This document shows, piece after piece, positions 12,273 through 24,319 of a stretch of DNA of 64,000 nucleotides. Origin of the DNA: Phorcus lineatus (Eukaryota > Mollusca > Gastropoda > Trochida > Trochidae). A model generated the notes under the pieces. It did not search any database, was not told where the DNA came from, and saw only the letters and a program-made list of their open reading frames with translations. How positions within the stretch are numbered: position 1 is the first letter of the stretch; every line of letters begins with the position of its first letter. The translations under genes were made by a program, and so were the position numbers. Location: assembly GCA_921293015.1 (NCBI GenBank), contig OV121087.1:39480630-39544629 (forward strand), written 5' to 3'.

Positions 12273-12589
12273 ATAAGCACGTTTCCTCTTTTATGCACGC
12301 ACACTCGCACTATAACTTGACGTCTTTATAAGAAAGTATTGATTTTAACATCATAAAGTGCTCAGTAAGTGCAACATTCCCCCGTTGCTTGGTTCACTAT
12401 CACCAGACATCACATTATTGCAACTCCAACACCAAATAGAAGGGGTGTTAGAAGTCCCTTTCATAAATCTTTTTTTTCATAGAGATAACACATTATAGGC
12501 ATAGCTGCATCCCCAAAGTTTGTTCACATACGAAATGTCATATCATTACTTTGGAGCGTCATAGGCTCATAGCACGAAAAGCTTTAAGG

Positions 12590-12883
12590 GACAGTAGCAT
12601 GTTTTTCCAACAAATAAAGTGATCGGAATCAAACATACCTTTATGCGCTGATCATTTCCCAACTTCAAGGTGTTAACACAAAAATGGCTGCCAATGGCTT
12701 TTCCTTGATACATGATTATTACATCTGCGACGATTGATAGACGGATCGAGAAATGAGGTGTTTCTTCCTTTGTAAATAACATATTTGGCATACTTATTAG
12801 CATACATTAGCATACTAATGCATATGTGGGCACTTTTGAAGGAATAATTTAAAAAATGACGTATTTTTGTCCCTTTAAAAGTT
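12590..12883. mobile_element. Possible MITE with TTTAAGGGACA ends
   Basis: The left end TTTAAGGGACAGTAG and right end TTGTCCCTTTAAA are short inverted repeats about 290 bp apart. I see no certain target duplication. Confidence 0.4.
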
Positions 12884-13052
12884 GTATTTTAAGGGCCGAA
12901 ATAACCTTACACTGTACTGCTTACTTAAGAAGTATATCAATGTAGCTGAGGGTAATTTGATCACAAAAGAACCTATGTAATTGTGAAACCTTTGTTATTG
13001 CTCCACACTACAGTCACTCGACACTCTGAAATAATGTTTGACCTCCATCTTA

Positions 13053-13205
13053 AAGCGAGACTGCGTCCATAAAAGAAATGAGCCTCACTGTTATCAACCC
13101 GGGCTAATTAGTTGTTGGGCAAAAGCGCTCATTTTTAAACGCCAGGCTAACTAGCCAGGGTTAATAAAGATGAGTCTCATTTCGATTGTGCACACTGTCT
13201 CGCTT
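13053..13205. mobile_element. Foldback MITE, about 153 bp
   Basis: Arms beginning AAGCGAGAC and ending GTCTCGCTT are inverted. Internal segments GAAATGAGCCTCA and TGAGTCTCATTTC, and ACCCGGGCTAATTAG with CTAACTAGCCAGGGT, also pair. Nearly the whole element folds back on itself. Confidence 0.75.
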
Positions 13206-13883
13206 GAAGACGTGTGACATAACCAATACTATTTTCCTCTATGCAAAAAATGCATACGTTTGGAAACTGCAGGTATTTAAAATCTTTGTTCAAACGCTAA
13301 AAATAAATAAAAATATAAGAGTTTGCAGTGGATGTTGTCTAAAGAATTGTTTTATTTGATTAACATAAAAACAAATAAATGCTTTCTTTTCACTATTAAA
13401 ATGGAGTTTTTAGGTAATGACTACTGTCAAAAAATGAGTAGGTTTTTTTCTGATTAGGGAAATCGTTTCGCTTCAACATGAAAAAAAGTTTAATGATCTG
13501 AGGTGATTTCAGTAAGAAAATTAATTCATATTAAATAGGATGAAACGACTTTTTTCATGATGAATGAAAATATACATCATTCAAATTAATGGAAATAACC
13601 TATAAATAATTACTATGGATATTAGCTGTCCGGAAATGCAAAAAGGTTTTAGGAAAAAGGAATCTTTCTCGATAGAAGTAGAGTAATTCGTTCACAATCG
13701 TATTGCAAATGAACTGTGAAAACTGATATTCTTGCGAAATCGTTTCCCCGATGTTGAGAGACGTAATACGATATCGTAATATCGTTATCAAATTCAATTG
13801 ATATATTTAAGAGGTGTGATTCAATGTACAAAATCTCTATTGTGAAATACGACAGATTTCAGGAGTGCTCGGGTATATTGGAT

Positions 13884-13924
13884 GATCACGTGATCACCGG
13901 AAGATTATCTTTGGTCAAAGGTCA
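13884..13924 (+). promoter_or_regulatory. E-box plus DR1 promoter module, paralogue B
   Basis: Palindrome GATCACGTGATC (13884-13895), containing the TCACGTGA core, is followed 17 bp later by TGGTCAAAGGTCA (13912-13924), a DR1-type site. The ATG is 34 bp further on. Order and orientation match paralogue A. Binding is inferred. Confidence 0.6.
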
Positions 13925-13958
13925 CAACAGAGAAGGCGTTTATTCGGAGGAAACAAAC

Positions 13959-16900
13959 ATGAACTCGCTTGGAGTACTACTCGTTTGTCTGACTTTGTTT
14001 GTAAAAGGTAATTATTTAAAATCCTAATGAATATAATTTTCTAGATTACATAAAAAAAATTCGGCAGTTTAAAACTTGTTGTTTTATAACAATTTCTCAA
14101 AATAAACATCCGTAAAGAAAATCTGCCAATCGGTCGATATTTGAGATATAGAATTTATGAGTTTGCCTTGAAAAATAACTATGTATTATATGTTTATAGC
14201 GTTCAGGTATGACCTAGTCTCATTATTGCCGATTGTGATAAGAAGCAGTTTACACTATGTAACCGGGCTACGCCATTTTGTTAAAGGCACTTATTCACGA
14301 AAACTGACGGGTAGATTTTAGCATGCACCTTGTGTATAGATATAACGCTATATGAATACCCATTATTATTATTACCATAGTAATTATTGTTTTAATAAAG
14401 TTTTGCTGTCGTCAATGATCATTATCATTATTATTATCATATCGACATTGCCTCGTATAATTTCCATATCATATAGACTAACGGTAGAATGTTGACATAT
14501 TGAACACTATAAGATACTAAGAATCGTCCAAATATCCGAGTCCATTACATTCCATTTTCGAAACGGATTATTTACAAACGCTGAACGAAATAAACAAAGG
14601 CACAAGATAAGTTATCAATAGCACTCTATTTGTTCAGGCTTTATTTAGTAGGGCAACCGCCAAAATAATGCCATTTATCAAAACTCTCAATGCACGTAAA
14701 TTTCCGATTGTTTTCACACCATTTAACTAACTTTACTTTCTCCTTTTGAAATTCTGTACAAATATATTTGTGTTTGTTGCTTTCGTCTTTCCCGTTATTG
14801 TATTAAGAGTGAAGGGGACTTAAGAGCTTATTGTATTAAATACTTGAAATTTCACCTCAATTTCTTCCACAAATAAGCTCGTTAAGTTCTAACATAAACT
14901 CACATGGTATTTGCATTAAAAAAAACATCATAAGGGACACACCTTATTGAAATTTATGATTGCAGTTATGATCAAAATATCAACCTAACATAATGTTTGA
15001 ATCCTTTGATTATCAAGAAACATGCATATGCCAAAATAGAAAAAAATATTAACTCGAAAATACAAAAAAAGTCACCTTTAAAGAAAAATAATTATAACTA
15101 CTTAGAGACACAGTTACAAATATATTGTAAGAAGAAATTTCGATAAATGAATAATAAATAATGTATCAAAGTACTTAATTTCCCCTTTAATGAATAACTC
15201 ATCGTCAATAGCATGATATCATATCTAAAATTAGAGTTTTTGTGATTAAAATGATAAAAGTGAAGATATAGGCCAGTATATCATCCGGTTCAAATTCTGT
15301 AACCATCATAAGCTGTTATAGAGCACGCGGATAGGGTGAAGCTAATGCATATTTCGCTGTCAACAGGGCGAAGATATTTATAGTCAACAGAACACAACAT
15401 GATCATTAATGATCAATATTACTTAAATTGGTGTTATTGATTTTTTTTTACATCCTCTGTATACATCTTCTTAATTTGTAGTCATACTGTCAATCTAGTT
15501 ATAGACTATTAAACTAGATGTAATGCTTACGTCCCTAAGTCCGTTATTAAAACTAGATGTAATGCCAACTTCCCCTAAGTCCGTTATTAAAACTAGATGT
15601 AATGCCAACTTCCCCTAAGTCCGTTATTAAAACTAGATGTAATGCTAACTTCTCCTAAGTCCGTTATTAAAACTAGAAGTAATGCTTACGTCTCCTAAGT
15701 CCGTTATTAAAACTAGATGTAATGGCTACGCCCCTAAGTCCGTTATTAAAACTAGATGTAATGCTAACTTTCCCTAAGTCCGTTATTAAAACTAGATGTA
15801 ATGCTTACGTTAAGTCCGTTTTTAAGACTTAGGGGACGTAAGCATTATATCCAGATTTAACTGGATTGCCATACTGAATATCTATAATGTGAAGCGAAAA
15901 AATATTTTGAAAAATCGCTATATTCTCATCAAGAGAACTCTCGTAAAACAATCAAATTTCATAGTTGAAAAATATAAATGTAACAACAATTGTATCTAAG
16001 TAGAGGTGGATATCTAATGTTACTGACATAACCTCATTTCCAAAAAAATCTGTACATTATTACACCGAATAAGTGCCACAAGGTGAATAATGTTATATTT
16101 GGTGCCAATTTAACGATTCAAACTGATGACTGAAGAACTGATATGATTTATATCTTCTACCATGTAGTTTTAAGTACTTAGTGTTGTATATGATTTACTT
16201 AACGGAACAGAGATTCATTCATTGTTAATTGTTAATATGTGATCTGTTTCAGAAAGCGTTGCCTCAACTGTGTGCGTGGGTGCATACACCAGCTTCACAT
16301 GTGTGTTTAGTGCTTGTTGTACTGATGGCATCCTCATCTACTGTTGCTTCAGCAATGGGTAATCAATACAACGAACATTCATTATCCAACTTTTAACCGA
16401 AATATTTCGAATAGTTTTGCATCAATTCTAAATGTAAACGTAAAGAATAGACTAAGGGATTTGAATTGTAAAAGTCAACATATATTCAGATATAAAATGT
16501 TTACAACAAAAATAAACGCCATTGGTCTTTAAATGTACTCTGTAATATGTTTCGTTAAATAATTATGACCAGATTGAACTATCCATCAAAATCGTTTACT
16601 TATAGTGGTTCACCTTCCCCCGCATGGATTTAAATTGCACTAGTCTCTTTCACTTGTTTGTCTAAACCTTGCTGACAACCCATTAAAAATGTTGTTTAAA
16701 GTGCAGCGTCTTCGGGGAAATGTTGCAATAGTTTCATATGATTTGATGAAATTGGACTATCGCGATAAGTCGTGGCAGCCTGGGCAACAATCACAGAAAA
16801 GTTGGGAAACTGTGGCAAGGCCTGTTTTGGCAAGTCACTGAGGCTGGCGTAAGAGTAGGCCATACGTCGGAAGATGATAATTGTTATATTACGGATGTCG

Positions 16901-19900
16901 TTTCTTATTAGAGGTAATATCTGCATTGCAACAGGATAAACTTAATGCTGAACATCGCTGTTTGCAATGTAATCAAGAAGATTCACCTTCGTGGCATAAT
17001 GTAAGGGATCACATGGCGTGCGCAGAATTGACTTGGTAGAGGACAGGACCCAGTTCTTTAAGGTTTACAAATTTGTCCTTATCTTCGAAGTTAACTTAAG
17101 ATTTCGTTGATATTGCACTCTGGTGACCGTAAGGAGTGAATGCTACTTAAAAGAGGCTTCCCTATCGGTATTCAGTTCGCCATTTTGTTTTGAGGTAAAT
17201 GACATGAAGTAAGACACTGTTTTTCAATAATTTTACCACATTGTAAAAATTGGCTATATACATATACATATATATATATATTAAGTAGAATATACTCACT
17301 TTTACAAAATGAGTTTTAATAAGACTAAACAACAGTTTTTCATAGCTTCACTTTTCATTTTACCGGCCGGCGAGTGTGCGCCCCCATTATCTAGTTGTCG
17401 TATCTAAATAAACAAAAATGTTAATCTCTGTAACTTGTTTCAATTTGGTTAGGTTATAATCATGTCCTGATAATATACATGAATAAATAGGAATGCCCCC
17501 TTGAAGTTCGTTTCCACAAAAAATACCCAGATAGGACTGTACTAAAGAGGAATTTAATCTATGACAAAACACTAATATGAATTATTATGAACACTAAAGC
17601 AATATAATATTGAATATATTTATTGCATATGCCTCAAAATAGTTTGCCAAAACATTTAAATGGTATGATTAAGTCTCTTGATTGTTCAGGCCGTTTCACT
17701 TGGGCAACATGTGGCGAACATACCGTTGGATATGCATGGATTAACCAAGATGTTGGCAATCGTGGTTATTTGCTTTCTTCATCAAGCAGAGGTTTTCTGA
17801 AAATCGTAAAATAATCTAAAAAAAATAAACAGTTTTGGTATGCTTCTATACACAATTTTAGTAAATTCTTGTACTACTGTCATTTTAAGACACTTTTAAA
17901 AGCTGAAAGAATTTTGAATTGTGACATTCCTTTATACCTCAGATCTGCATTGTCGAAATTTAGATGTGGGAACTTTCATTTAGTAGTTTAAAGGGGTAGA
18001 TATTATAATGTTACCCATTGTGAGAGATTATGTTTATTTTGTAAATCGAATGGCATAGACGTTGTTGAGGATTAGTTTCATGTTCTCTTGAAGTGTAGAC
18101 GGTAAAGTTAAGATATTTACAGAAACACCTGAAGGATCTTGATCACATTGAAAATGTCATCAACATTAAATCTGATAAAAAAGACGTAAACCTTATATAC
18201 CATGTACTTATACATAAGAGAAATGTTCCCACTCAGCATGTGCATCAGGTTATGATTTAGGCAAATGAATGTCTCATGGGCCTTTGACTGAATAAACTTG
18301 TCTGTCTATTATGAACATTCTTCTTACAGCAAAGTGATGGTTTCTCCCAGCGAAGTACTTGTTCCAATGAATGCATGATCTGATCGGTGGTTTCTGTTTT
18401 CAGAGCGGGTTTCGGAATAATCTTCGGTGGCATAGCTTTCTTATGTGGTCTCTTCGGGTTGTGCTGTCGAAGACGACGAATGGCGATGCGCGCGCAGACC
18501 GCCAGACAAGCCAATGTGGCGGCACCAGTCGCCTCCGTGACTACAGTGAACACCAACTCTTCAACAGGTAGATCCTCTTGTTCTATCTTTCCCTGTACTC
18601 TGCTCCAGGAATGTTTGAAAAACATTGGACATGTTTTGGACCAAATCGCATCAATCATCTCTTCTTTTTAAATTAACCATTTGTTGAGACTGTCGTATTC
18701 ATTTAAAACTAGATCCAAATTCCGTGGCATATGCCCATTCTGTAATAACTGTTTGATGTTAAAAAGTCCGTCCTATTGTCGCGATTGCCGGTTTGGATTG
18801 GAACTCGCTTATTGGTTAGTTGTTACACTTTCTTAATAAATACATAAGATGGTATTTCATAATTAATAACAAAAACAGTTAAAACTTCGTACGTCAAGCG
18901 ACATTCAGCTTTCCTTATGTCAATCCTTAACAAAAACCCATTACATACCCGTTCCTCGCCTCTGACACGTTACTATACCTAGCATCGCTTGCTCTCTTGA
19001 TTCTTTCTCTAAACAAGTTCAACTTTCAATTATTTTCTCTCTATTTAAAACCTATTTTTTTTATCATACTTAAGTGTCCCAATAAAACCCATATTCTAAT
19101 TAATTTACAACTTCATTACAAAACACCTCCCCCTTACAAAATTTAGTCTCCCTCGACTCAACAAAGAACAAGACATCTAAGGAACCAAGTAAATACTCGA
19201 TACACCATGGTAGCGCAATATTCTGCCTTAAGACACTTTTTGAAGATCCCGATCAAAGTTAGACATGTGGTATAATTAGGAATAGTAAGACAGTGGCCCA
19301 ATACTTATTGGCAATGCAAACACATTATTTCCCTAACACTTGAAAAAGAAAACCTTCAAGTACGTATATGATATGAAGTCCGTCTAGAAATCACAACATT
19401 TAAGGGTTCTGAATAGTTCATCTCTTATCCGTAAGTCCTCTGCACTGAAAACTCATAAACGTTAAAGTTCATAGTGTATGTCCGATTGTTATCGTCCTCA
19501 GATATAGTATTGTTCAATCATAGGTACTGTCAATCAATACCACTGAGTCACATTCCATCACCAATGTTCACAAAGTTCGGCACATCTGGACCCCGAACAT
19601 AAGCTATCGTATTCACTGTAGAAGTCCATTCAAGATCATGTACCAAATCCGATATTGTCAATGTTCATTGTCTGCATATATCATCCCGGAAGTCATCACG
19701 CCGCTAATGGCTGAAATATTGCCCAAGCGGCGTTAAACAATAACTCACTCACTCACTCACCGGAAGTCATCATTCATAGTCACAAAGCAATGTATTATGA
19801 TTACACACTTTGACACCGAAGTCTATATACTGATACACTGATCAAAGTTTCAATGCTGTCGCCATAGTGTGTCATCTGGTGGTCCACCGTATGTAGAACA

Positions 19901-21483
19901 GTAATTTGACACAAAATAATTTATGGTAAGACTTATCAATAATGCCTTGTAAGGCTATACCAAGGATTTTCACCTGTTGGCGCCGATGAATGGCTTCACT
20001 TTTCAATGTTGTTTTTTTACCGAGTGTGCGCTCTTATTTATAAAATTGTCAAATCTTAATCAACCAAAATGTTACCCACAGAAAATGTTTCAAATGGGTT
20101 GGGTTCGACTCATGTACTAATTATATATATGAATAAGCAGGAATGTCACCTTGAATTTCGTTTCCACAACAAATAATTCGAAAAGACTGTCCTCTTAAAC
20201 GCACTAGTGCACACCAATATTTCGTTAACACAACGTATGCACAGATACTGCATATCTCTCGATATTATTCAAGATCCTCATTTAAGTAATCTACCTCGTA
20301 AGTTATTTAACAAATGTTTACGTATTCAGGTAGTTAAGTGGATTTTTAAAGACCGGAAGTATTTAATGTTACGTTACAATGAATCCGCATGAACTACGAT
20401 ATCGGAAATATTAACATTTTGCTCATAACCAAAAAATCGGGAACGGCAGCCGCTTTGGTCAATCTTATAGCAATGCTAATTCTGTGTTATTAAATCGGTT
20501 TATTAACAACATTGCTTTCATAAAACATTATTCATTATTTGTTCTCAGTTCAGAGTTTAGGTAAATTTAACAGCTGCACATAGTAATAGTTCAGCCGCTT
20601 TCAACTGTCTATAATTCATCCGTTTTGTGCACAGCTAACCATAGATTTTTTATATGTCCAAGCTTACAGCGGCTGTCTAAATCTTTTCATTGTTGATTGC
20701 AGGTCGATTGTAAAGAATTTTAAGTATTTCATTGCATCGATAGAAAGCCTAAGTGAATGCATAAGTCCTCTTAAACCTTAAAATAGCCAATTTAAACCGT
20801 AAAAGCGTGCACTAGTGCCTTTAAAGAGCCACTCCGTGACTTGTTGGAGTCATATATACCAGACTTAATCAATGGTGTCATTTGATCGCGAAGTATATCG
20901 CAATGTATATCTTGTCCATGGTTCATAACAGGGAATGGTCGATATAGTATGGCAATAAAGCCCATTTCTTGGTTTACCTTCAGGTTTTCATAATTATATG
21001 AAATCTAAAAAACTACTAGAATTGCAATGCATTTTGCCTGGATTGTGTATATAACCCATGCGATTCGACTTCCCTTAGAATCAAATTTACGGCTTAATTT
21101 AAATTTAAACGTAAAAAGCGTTAGATATTTTAAGCCATTTCATGTTCATTTGGTTCATTCAAACCAGGGACCTTATATACATACTTATATGTATATAAGG
21201 TCCCTGTTCAAACGCACGATAATCTATCATACTAACCTGTGAAAACAGGTACCAATATACACTGTACGTGAATAAGCTCTAACTTCGATTACTACTTGAA
21301 TACGAAGATTTTTTTATGAATTTAAAAACGTTCCCTTTTTTTTAAATTTCAGGCTTCAACAACATGGGATTCGCACCCTACCCACAAGCAGGATCCTACC
21401 CACAAGCAGGATCCTACCCACAGGCGGGATCCTACCCACAGGCTGGATCCTACCCACAAGGTCCCCCAGCATATTCAAAGTGA
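13959..21483 (+). CDS. Shisa-like/STMC6 single-pass membrane protein, paralogue B
   Basis: Exons 13959-14007, 16253-16358, 18404-18567 and 21353-21483 (TGA) join in phase to 149 residues, with the same exon roles and codon phases as paralogue A. Exon 1 is a signal peptide (MNSLGVLLVCLTLF). Exon 2 has six cysteines at 24, 33, 38, 39, 47 and 48 (C-x8-C-x4-CC-x7-CC). Exon 3 has a hydrophobic span (about 55-72) ending CC then four arginines. Exon 4 is a tail of four YPQAGS hexapeptides closing with PPAYSK, a PPxY motif. The likely role is a transmembrane adaptor recruiting WW-domain proteins, with the ectodomain in the lumen or outside the cell. It differs from A by the repeat tail and by much longer introns filled with transposon debris. 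Subfamily uncertain; the gene structure is well supported. Confidence 0.84.
15511..15860 (+). repeat. 40-bp minisatellite ending in an inverted unit
   Basis: About eight direct copies of a 39-40 bp unit (AAACTAGATGTAATGC, then CCTAAGTCCGTTATTA) run from 15,511 to about 15,820. A single unit in reverse complement (15,822-15,860, CTTAGGGGACGTAAGCATTA) follows. The first and last units therefore form inverted ends. Lies in intron 1 of paralogue B. Confidence 0.9.
16614..16876 (+). repeat. Dispersed repeat D, copy 1
   Basis: Family with CCCCCGCATGG..TTTAAATTGCAC at the start, then GTGCAGC, GTGGCAGCCTGG and AGTAGGCCATACGTCGGAAG. Other copies are at 32,648, 40,389 and 56,806. It is non-coding and resembles a SINE or MITE; I see no target duplication. 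Confidence 0.7.
17345..17560 (+). repeat. Dispersed repeat P, copy 1
   Basis: Shares GCTTCACTTTTCA, CGAGTGTGCGC, AAAAATGTTA, a GAATAAATAGGAATG core and TTCGTTTCCACAA with copies at 19,914 and 41,295. Confidence 0.6.
17630..18312 (+). pseudogene. 3' end of a LINE (CR1/L2-like) ORF2, decayed
   Basis: Conceptual translation gives the typical C-terminal region of non-LTR retrotransposon ORF2: GYAWINQDVGN, then QFWYASIH, FKTLLKAERIL, LRSALSKFRCGNFH, a GRY motif, and ERLCLFCKSN..VED with a terminal Cys/His pattern. In-frame stops and shifts interrupt it. It ends in a short 3' tail with GGGCCTTTGACTGAATAAAC. It lies in intron 2 of paralogue B. Confidence 0.72.
19676..19760 (+). mobile_element. SINE 3' tail fragment
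   Basis: ATGGCTGAAATATTGCCCAA, then GCGGCGTTAAACAATAACTC, then ACTC repeats. From general knowledge this tail is very common in gastropod genomes. Only the tail is present. Confidence 0.7.
19914..20199 (+). repeat. Dispersed repeat P, copy 2
   Basis: Matches 17,345 and 41,295 in order (AATGCCTTGTAA, GGCTTCACTTTTCA, CCAAAATGTTAC, GAATAAGCAGGAATG). Its right end abuts the MITE at 20,200. Confidence 0.65.
20200..20819. mobile_element. MITE with GCACTAGTGC ends, copy 1
   Basis: A 620-bp element bounded by CGCACTAGTGCAC and GTGCACTAGTGCC, with 6-bp flanks CTTAAA and TTTAAA. Near-identical along its length to 36,504-37,101. No coding capacity. Lies in intron 3 of paralogue B. Confidence 0.85.
20820..20902. 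mobile_element. Partial copy of MITE N
   Basis: Starts AAAGAGCCACTCCGTGA and matches the reverse complement of the right end of the element at 40,639-41,124. One end only. Confidence 0.6.
21165..21206. mobile_element. 42-bp palindrome with 7-bp target duplication
   Basis: CAGGGACCTTATATACATAC and its reverse complement are separated by two bases and flanked on both sides by TTCAAAC (21158-21164, 21207-21213). CAGGG termini suggest a hAT-like origin. Lies in intron 3 of paralogue B. Confidence 0.75.
21389..21460 (+). repeat. Coding 18-bp tandem repeat (YPQAGS x4)
   Basis: Four near-identical 18-bp units (TACCCACARGCRGGATCC) in the last exon of paralogue B encode YPQAGS hexapeptides. Differences between units are third-position changes. 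Confidence 0.85.
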
Positions 21484-21529
21484 ACCCCTTTCTTCCCGTC
21501 TTGTCAACACGAGGACCAGCTGTCCGTTT

Positions 21530-21535
21530 AATAAA
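21530..21535 (+). terminator. Polyadenylation signal, paralogue B
   Basis: AATAAA 47 bp after the stop codon; the position is plausible for a short 3' UTR. Confidence 0.5.
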
Positions 21536-22777
21536 TGCGACACTTCAAACCATGGAGAATATTGTCATAAAAGTCAAATCAAAACAAATTGTACTCTCTT
21601 TGAACTGACAACGATTGAGACCGGACAGAGTTTTAAATTTTGAAATGGATATAGTTGTTTTGTAGGGAAAATTGTCCTACAGGAATTCCATTTTGAGTGT
21701 TCTTTTTGTACCAATTGTTTAAAAACTTTTGACGATTAAGTGTTAATCTGAATTTATATTCATAGTCATTCATACAATATCTTGAAGTGTGTCCCTACAA
21801 TATAAGCTTGGTATACCTTTTAGAGAAGTAACCGAGCCGATAGTCCCAGCTTTTTTATTTAGTTTACGTTTGTTAACCGTAGAGGAATATTGAACAATCA
21901 TCTTAGTAGGAGTTAACCTGTTTGCTATATGCAATGTGATATTTGTATCATGTGAATGTATAAAACGCTTTTGCTATATACGTACTTTGTTTTCCATGCT
22001 TTCGTGAATGAATGAAATGCAGGCGAGTGCAGCAAAGCACCACATTCCCTATTCATGCACACTTCATTTTCTAAAGAAGCCTTTAAACTAAATGAGGGGT
22101 GTAAAAAGCATGCTTATTAAACGAATATGTTCAATTGGGAGATTTATTTCCACATGGTACTGTCAGCAGTTCTGATAGTTACGTGTTCTATAAACACTTT
22201 AAAGCTGATAAAACCAAGCGATTTGTGGACCAATCATATTTCAGAGTGGCTGCAATCAAGTAGAACAAGGACTCACAAGAGTTCCTTGCCCCAAACTACT
22301 GACACTGAATGTCTTCGCTGAAGTTTGGCTAGCCATTGGCTCAGTACGATCATGCGGCTATCTAGACTGCTGTTTAACTGTGTAGAGAAGAAACGCCTGA
22401 TAGAACGAGTCTAATTTGGTTAATAAATATTATAAAATTAGTGCTCGGAACAGTCATTTTTAATCAGAATGGTTATACATCAGGGGAAATAGCTTGAGCA
22501 ATATTGAATATTTGTTGCAGAATGCTGAAAACATATTTATGTGCAAGTTTCAGACAGTTTGATAAAAAAACACTGTGGGAAAAGTTGACAGGGTAATGGA
22601 CAGGTACGGCCATTCTGAAATTGGAAAGCGAACTCTAAGCCAAGCACCACGACTCCAAACATTCAATATGACTTAGAATTGCTTCACTTTGGTACCGAGG
22701 GAAAAACACTCAATGGATCAAGTATCTCTGCAAACCAGGGTCCCGTTGCACAGTACACCAAGGTAGCCGAAGACTTA

Positions 22778-23407
22778 CGAGGGTTGTCACAAAAGTATCC
22801 GGCCTGAATATGAAAACATGCCTGAAACGCAACCATACTGTGCGTGCATGAAGAACATTCATTGACATGTAAATGGTATGAAAATCACGAAATGCATACT
22901 CTTCAATTGCATATAATAGCTTGTCATTCAAAGGTACCCTCACATCTTTAACCGAATTGGAGAAAAGTGAATGTAGGGAATTAACTACGACAATTACGAG
23001 AAAAAAATCAAAGAGAAACGAAGGGATAAACTGCGCAAAGGTGTGTGGCTGTTGCAGGACAATGCCTCCGTTCACACCGCCCAAATTGCAGTCAGTGCAG
23101 CACAGGATAGTGGGTTCAGGATTCTCCCCCACCCTGCCGTTTCTCCAGACCTAGCCCCCTCAGACTTTTCTTTTCCCTCGACTGAAAACAGAGCTCCGTG
23201 GCCAAAGGTTTGAGACTGGCGATGACGTCATTGCTGCAGTAGAGGAGTTTTGGGGTTCTCGATAAGAAGTGGTTTTCAGAGTGGTTACAGATGCATTAAA
23301 ACGCTGGAGCAAATGCATTGAGGTCAAGGGCGATTATGTCGAACAATAAGTCATAAACACTTGAATGTTTCTTTGGTTTTGATGGTCAGGGATAGGGATA
23401 CCCCTCG
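22778..23407 (+). mobile_element. Decayed, internally deleted mariner element
   Basis: A 630-bp remnant flanked by TA, with short inverted ends (CGAGGG and CCCTCG). The left end continues TTGTCACAAAAGTATCCGG, typical of mariner termini. It holds the C-terminal part of the transposase: LLQDNASVH carries the second catalytic aspartate and SPDLAPSD the third, followed by ELRGQRF, KRWSKCI and GDYVEQ before the stop at about 23,349. A frameshift inside SDFFLF and more around GSR show it is dead. The N-terminal half with the first aspartate is missing. Confidence 0.85.
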
Positions 23408-24319
23408 TAAGTTGCTCTGTGCAACGACCACCAGTATGACAGGTGTCTGCAGATGTTGGATAAGCCCAAGGGCATCCACTTGTCTACCATTGGCACAATC
23501 TTGTTAAAACATGATCAAAATTCCTGTACTATGTATGGCTGTAAACTATGCGATGTTGTGCATCAATTTAGATCTAGTTTTAATTAGATTGCAAAGAGTC
23601 TCTGCGCATTCAAGAACTAAGTAGCAGTGTAGCATGACTAACGAAAGGTTGGAGACCTGCTCTTGGTACCGAGATCAGATTTGCCCCTCTACACAACATT
23701 GAGTTCTTCATTGGCAAAATGTCGCCTTAAACATTGTGGATTCACTATTTCGCCAAAATGAAAGTTAAGGATAATTGCAAACTTCTACCGACAAGTAACA
23801 TGACCTATCCAGACATTATTGAATCTGTTTTTCCCACACATGCCCATTCATATTTTATTATGTACATTAAAATTAACCTGTTTTAATAAAAGCAAAAATT
23901 TATGTGGTCTTTTGTAAACTAACTTTAATATTGTTCAATCTTTGCTAAGTGCAATTGATAATCACTAAACATATTCTGCTGCAGCTAGTAAATGACGTGC
24001 ATCTAAAAATAAGGAATTCAAGTAATTTTGCACATTTGAAAAATAAAGCGATTGGATTTTAAGTCAATTTCTGAACAAATTCGACACAAATTGTGCCTTC
24101 GTTTAAGATATCATGAAAATAAACATATATATATATATATATATTTGTTTGTAAATATTGGTGAATGGGCCTACTACCTATGATTCTAAAATACAAATAT
24201 TGTATGTATAGTTTAAGCATTAGAAAAAGGAAAACATGTGCTGTTTTTGTCTTACGTCTGGGACAGATTAAAAATAAATCAACATTTCCACAGAAATTCT
24301 GTTTGAAGCCAGTATTGTG

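Larger units (their letters stand above)
9887..13880. other. Intergenic between paralogues A and B
   Basis: AT-rich spacer holding only repeats, listed separately: the duplication at 11,475, the microsatellite at 12,117, a possible MITE at 12,590 and a foldback at 13,053. I see no gene. Confidence 0.65.

Noticed and set aside
12043..12331. Open frames on both strands rich in RE/RD or SL/CL
   Set aside because: Products of the TC/GTCT microsatellite.
18257..18658. 133-residue minus-strand frame
   Set aside because: Antisense of exon 3 of STMC6 paralogue B and flanking intron.
22921..23154. Open frames on both strands over the mariner remnant
   Set aside because: They run through the decayed transposase in partly wrong frames; described as a mobile-element fossil instead.
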